NCBI GenBank assembly: GCA_035266865.1
Contig: DATFMR010000130.1
Span: 1-9,375, forward strand
Length of the DNA: 9,375 nucleotides
Direction: 5' to 3'
From: JAKAGZ01 sp035266865
GTDB taxonomy: Bacteria > Bacteroidota > Ignavibacteria > Ignavibacteriales > Ignavibacteriaceae
Position numbers and translations under genes: made by a program. Every line of letters starts with the position of its first letter. Position 1 is the first letter of the stretch. Of the stretch, positions 7,037-9,375 are shown one piece after another. Under the pieces are notes generated by a model, which was given only the letters and a program-made list of their open reading frames with translations, searched no databases and was not told the DNA's origin.

Positions 7037-8503
7037 CTAAGATGGAAATTGCAATTCAAAAGTTGTTTTCCCTGGTTTAGTTTCTAAAAGATTAATATTT
7101 CCTTCGTGCAGGTCCATTATCTTTTTAGCAATAGCAAGCCCCAAACCTGTCCCACCTTTTTTCCCTGAATGAAAAGCCTCAAATATTTTGGCTGTTTCCA
7201 CAATTCCCTCTCCATTATCTGTTATTCGAATCAAATAATTCCCATCTTTAACAGAATCATTGATTTCTATTACACCACCTTCTGAAACTGCATCGACAGC
7301 ATTTTCAATAAGATTAAAAAATACAGATTGCAGACTTACATAATCCCCCCTTATAACTGCTATACCCAGGTTATTTTTAAATTGAATATTCTTTTTGCTT
7401 ATTTTGTGATTTAATAATTCACACACTTTCTCTACTAAATCATAAATGTTTATATCTATTTTTATAAGCTTGATATTGCTGGAAAACAATAAAACGTTAT
7501 TTAATAATTTGCTTAGGTTTCCAAGTGAATCGTGAAGAAGATTAAGAATAGGTTTTGTATCTTCTGGCATTTCCTGATTTTTTAACAATACATTTATATA
7601 GTATTTAAGTGAGGAAACAGGATTTTTAATTTCATGCGAAAGAAAAGTTGACATTTTTCCAATTGCAGCAAGTTTTTCAACTCTGCTTAATTCTTCCTTT
7701 GTTTTTTTAAGTTCTCTTGTTGCTAATTTCATTGTTGTAATATCTCTTAAATTAATGCTGTATTGATTTTTACTGATGTTTGTAATTCTGGCTGCAAATA
7801 TCTTTTCATTTCTATTTATTGAAATAGAAAATTCATAATAGATAGTTTTGGGGCTGGCTTTGATTTTATCGACAACCAAATAAATTTCTTCTACTATATT
7901 CTGGGGAAAAACCTCTTCTAGTTTGGAGCAAATTTCGGTTCTTAACACAAAATAATCGCTTCCGATAGTAAAATATTTAAATTTACTTATGTCTCCATTT
8001 TCATCAAAAATTATGATTATGTCCGGGAAATAGTGATAAGATTTTTCAAGCCCTAGCAAGAATTCAAACAATTTTTCATAGTTGGGCTTAATTATCTCAA
8101 AGTTTTTTGCTATTAATGCATAACCACAAAGAGAGCCATTGTTATTCTGGACGGAAATAATTTTCAATCTTGAATTAAAGGTATTCTCGTCCTTTTTAAA
8201 ACATATAACTTCTCCGCTCCATAAAGATTTATCAGCCTGGCTTAATATTTTATTAATATCAACATCAGTTTTAATACTTTGAAAAAGATCCGAAAATTTT
8301 CTTTGTCTGACCTCTTCTATAGTATACTGAAAGGCATTCAGCAGTGAATTATTAGCAAATACAAATTGCTGATTAATATCAATCGCTGCAATAATATCAA
8401 TGCTATTAGCATAATCAGAAGCTAAAAGCTTAACACCTTGCTTAAGTATCGATTCATTTATATTCGGCAAATTATTTCTTTTTGAAGAAATTTTATCTGC
8501 CAT
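7037..8503 (-). CDS. Soluble PAS-containing sensor histidine kinase (NtrB-like)
   Basis: This 488-residue kinase has no signal peptide or membrane segment, so it should sense a cytoplasmic cue. Residues ~28-135 form a PAS domain (IDIIAAIDINQQFVFANNSLLNAF at its start), and ~145-258 a second, more divergent PAS-like domain (PDIIIIFDENGDI). A short coiled coil (~258-280) leads to the HisKA domain with the H box FLSHEIKNP (phospho-acceptor His290). The ATPase domain has the N box NLIENAVDA (397-405), the G1 box DNGEGI (429-434) and the G2 box GTGLGL (451-456). It ends 13 bases before the NtrC-type regulator, so the two are very likely a co-transcribed cognate pair. AGGA lies about nine bases before the ATG. 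No ligand or cofactor residue can be assigned to the PAS domains. Confidence 0.94.
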   Translation of the reverse strand: MADKISSKRNNLPNINESILKQGVKLLASDYANSIDIIAAIDINQQFVFANNSLLNAFQYTIEEVRQRKFSDLFQSIKTDVDINKILSQADKSLWSGEVICFKKDENTFNSRLKIISVQNNNGSLCGYALIAKNFEIIKPNYEKLFEFLLGLEKSYHYFPDIIIIFDENGDISKFKYFTIGSDYFVLRTEICSKLEEVFPQNIVEEIYLVVDKIKASPKTIYYEFSISINRNEKIFAARITNISKNQYSINLRDITTMKLATRELKKTKEELSRVEKLAAIGKMSTFLSHEIKNPVSSLKYYINVLLKNQEMPEDTKPILNLLHDSLGNLSKLLNNVLLFSSNIKLIKIDINIYDLVEKVCELLNHKISKKNIQFKNNLGIAVIRGDYVSLQSVFFNLIENAVDAVSEGGVIEINDSVKDGNYLIRITDNGEGIVETAKIFEAFHSGKKGGTGLGLAIAKKIMDLHEGNINLLETKPGKTTFELQFPS

Positions 8504-8593
8504 ATAGTTTATCCTAATAATTAAATTGATTGAAAATATAAAATCAGTATAAAATATTTATAGGTGATTTTAGCTGATTATATTTTATACTAC

Positions 8594-8642
8594 ATTAGAC
8601 TCGTGTACACTTAATAAATGAATGGTAGTCTAATTTTTTTTT
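8594..8642 (+). terminator. Terminator-like hairpin with T9, plus strand
   Basis: ATTAGACT (8594-8601) pairs perfectly with AGTCTAAT (8627-8634), followed directly by a run of nine T (8634-8642). The 25-base loop contains the palindrome GTGTACAC (8603-8610). The orientation fits termination of plus-strand RNA, yet no plus-strand gene is visible to its left, only the antisense side of the kinase gene. The stem is AT-rich and the loop long, so the strength is doubtful. Confidence 0.35.
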
Positions 8643-8658
8643 AGAAATAAATCTGATT

Positions 8659-8693
8659 ATTAAAATCGTTGTATAATTTCCATACGATTTAAT
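8659..8693. repeat. Imperfect inverted repeat upstream of the kinase gene
   Basis: ATTAAAATCGT (8659-8669) and ACGATTTAAT (8684-8693) are complementary except for one bulged A, around a 14-base spacer. There is no T run on either side. It could be an operator or an RNA hairpin. Confidence 0.3.
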
Positions 8694-8945
8694 ATAATCC
8701 GATTATTATCCCTGAAATTTTGGTCTAAATTTAATACTACTTTGCATTTTCAGTAATGCTAAATACTACAAACGGTCATATTTATCGCTTAGTGAACTAA
8801 TAAACCATATAAATACATTTTCTATAGTCTGTTAAAATCAAAATTGGACAATTATTGACTGGTTATTTAGGAATGTTGTTTTGCTTTTGGTGTGTTGTCA
8901 AATTGTATGTGCATTAAATTAAATCATTTTCAGAGGAATAGTAAC

Positions 8946-8957
8946 GCTGATATCAGC
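8946..8957. repeat. Perfect 12-bp palindrome
   Basis: GCTGATATCAGC is a perfect palindrome and one of the few GC-containing patches in this interval. It lies far (about 440 bases) from the kinase start, so an operator role for that gene is not obvious. Confidence 0.35.
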
Positions 8958-9185
8958 CTGCTGATAATATATTAAAAAACAGAATGGGTGTAAGGAATTC
9001 GGGTATTAGTGCAAAGGAATTTTTGTTACTTGTTCCTGCTGATTAGCCACAAGTGATGTAGTTGTCAATATTGGTTAAGAAAAAACCCTGATTGATAATT
9101 TTTAATATGGCTTTTTAAGCAATTTTAAAAACCAATGGAATTAAGTCATTTCTACGGAATTGGAGAAGCAAATAATTGAAATCTT

Positions 9186-9229
9186 AAAAAATATTTTCAC
9201 TCTCTTCCAATAAAAGGAAGAGAGTGAAA
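9186..9229 (-). terminator. Rho-independent terminator of the S9 peptidase gene
   Basis: TTTCACTCTCTTCC (9195-9208) and GGAAGAGAGTGAAA (9216-9229) form a perfect 14-bp stem with a 7-base loop. On the minus strand the stem is followed by ATATTTTT (9193-9186 includes the T run). It starts ten bases after the stop codon at 9240, so it ends the peptidase transcript and insulates the kinase-regulator genes. Confidence 0.88.
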
Positions 9230-9239
9230 GAGATTAATC

Positions 9240-9374
9240 TTAGTTTGCACCTGCAGGCAGGTTTGTATATAAATAATTTGTAAGTAATGTAAACAAATGC
9301 ATTCTTGTTCCTGATCCTTCATAAATACCGTGTGACCTGTTTGGATATGCCATCATTGAGAACTGTTTATTGTA
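9240..9374 (-). CDS. C-terminal end of an S9 (DPP IV-like) prolyl oligopeptidase, 5' part outside the window
   Basis: Only the last 44 codons and the TAA stop are inside the window. The peptide contains FSMMAYPNRSHGIYEG followed by HLFTLLTNYLYTNLPAG, which matches the end of S9B dipeptidyl peptidase IV-like enzymes. The His of SHGI (codon 9332-9330) aligns with the catalytic histidine of the Ser-Asp-His triad. These enzymes cut X-Pro dipeptides from peptides, usually in the periplasm. The catalytic Ser and Asp, the propeller and any signal peptide lie beyond position 9375. The strong terminator just after the stop shows that this gene is not part of the regulatory operon. Confidence 0.8.
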   Translation of the reverse strand, partial: YNKQFSMMAYPNRSHGIYEGSGTRMHLFTLLTNYLYTNLPAGAN

Positions 9375-9375
9375 C

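Larger units (their letters stand above)
8504..9239. other. 736-base interval with no convincing gene
   Basis: Both strands are broken by frequent stops. The interval contains, from right to left: the peptidase terminator (9186-9229), a 12-bp palindrome GCTGATATCAGC (8946-8957), a direct repeat CCTGCTGAT (8957-8965 and 9035-9043), an inverted repeat (8659-8693), and a hairpin with T9 (8594-8642). The promoter of the kinase-regulator pair must lie here, but I cannot place it. A plus-strand frame ending at 9046 has only 20 codons from its ATG and no ribosome binding site. Confidence 0.5.

Noticed and set aside
8984..9046. Small plus-strand open frame of 20 codons ending LLLVPAD
   Set aside because: There is no ribosome binding site, no recognisable family and its length is expected by chance; kept only as part of the gene-free interval.
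9118..9134. Sigma-54-like sequence on the minus strand, TGG then 11 bases then GC
   Set aside because: The spacing between GG and GC is 11, not the near-invariant 10, and it lies over 600 bases from the kinase start.
9156..9169. GG-N10-GC on the plus strand
   Set aside because: The flanks are CGG and AAGC instead of TGG and TTGC, and no plus-strand gene follows within the window.
1..9375. tRNA, rRNA, CRISPR arrays, insertion sequences or phage genes
   Set aside because: No T-loop motifs with cloverleaf arms, no regularly spaced repeats, and no transposase, integrase or terminal inverted repeats were found.

Overview
The window is AT-rich (roughly one third G+C) and every recognisable gene lies on the minus strand, so the biological order runs from the right end to the left end. 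The gene families (a DPP IV-type S9 peptidase, a Wza-like exporter with a non-lipoprotein signal peptide, an NtrC-type regulator), the low G+C and the weak Shine-Dalgarno sequences in front of several genes suggest a member of the Bacteroidota/Ignavibacteria group. This is an inference from gene style; the window holds no rRNA or other marker.

Right edge (9240-9375): the last 44 codons of an S9B/DPP IV-like serine peptidase, followed by a strong intrinsic terminator. A 736-base interval without a convincing gene (8504-9239) follows. It carries that terminator, several palindromes, and a hairpin with a T9 run that would act on the plus strand.

Regulatory block (8503-5095): a soluble PAS-PAS histidine kinase, then 13 bases later its probable partner, an NtrC-type response regulator with the GAFTGA loop that contacts sigma-54. 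After 123 bases comes a small stand-alone CheW-domain protein. That gap holds a well-formed -24/-12 sigma-54 promoter facing the CheW gene.

Polysaccharide block (4923-1): after a 171-base leader come a DegT/DnrJ/EryC1 aminotransferase, a polyprenyl-phosphate glycosyl-1-phosphate transferase, a Gfo/Idh/MocA dehydrogenase, a left-handed beta-helix acetyltransferase, and a Wza-like export protein cut by the window edge. Gaps are 30, 48, 42 and 103 bases, consistent with one operon. The aminotransferase, dehydrogenase and acetyltransferase form the three-step set that makes a 3-acetamido-3-deoxy nucleotide sugar (WbpB/WbpE/WbpD logic). The transferase would start repeat-unit synthesis on the lipid carrier, and the exporter would carry the polymer across the outer membrane.

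Working hypothesis: the kinase/NtrC pair drives the sigma-54 promoter of the CheW gene. Because no clear intrinsic terminator separates CheW from the sugar genes, that transcription might continue into the exopolysaccharide operon. A divergent CheW without any CheA or chemoreceptor gene nearby, set between an NtrC switch and an exopolysaccharide operon, is the most unusual part of the window.
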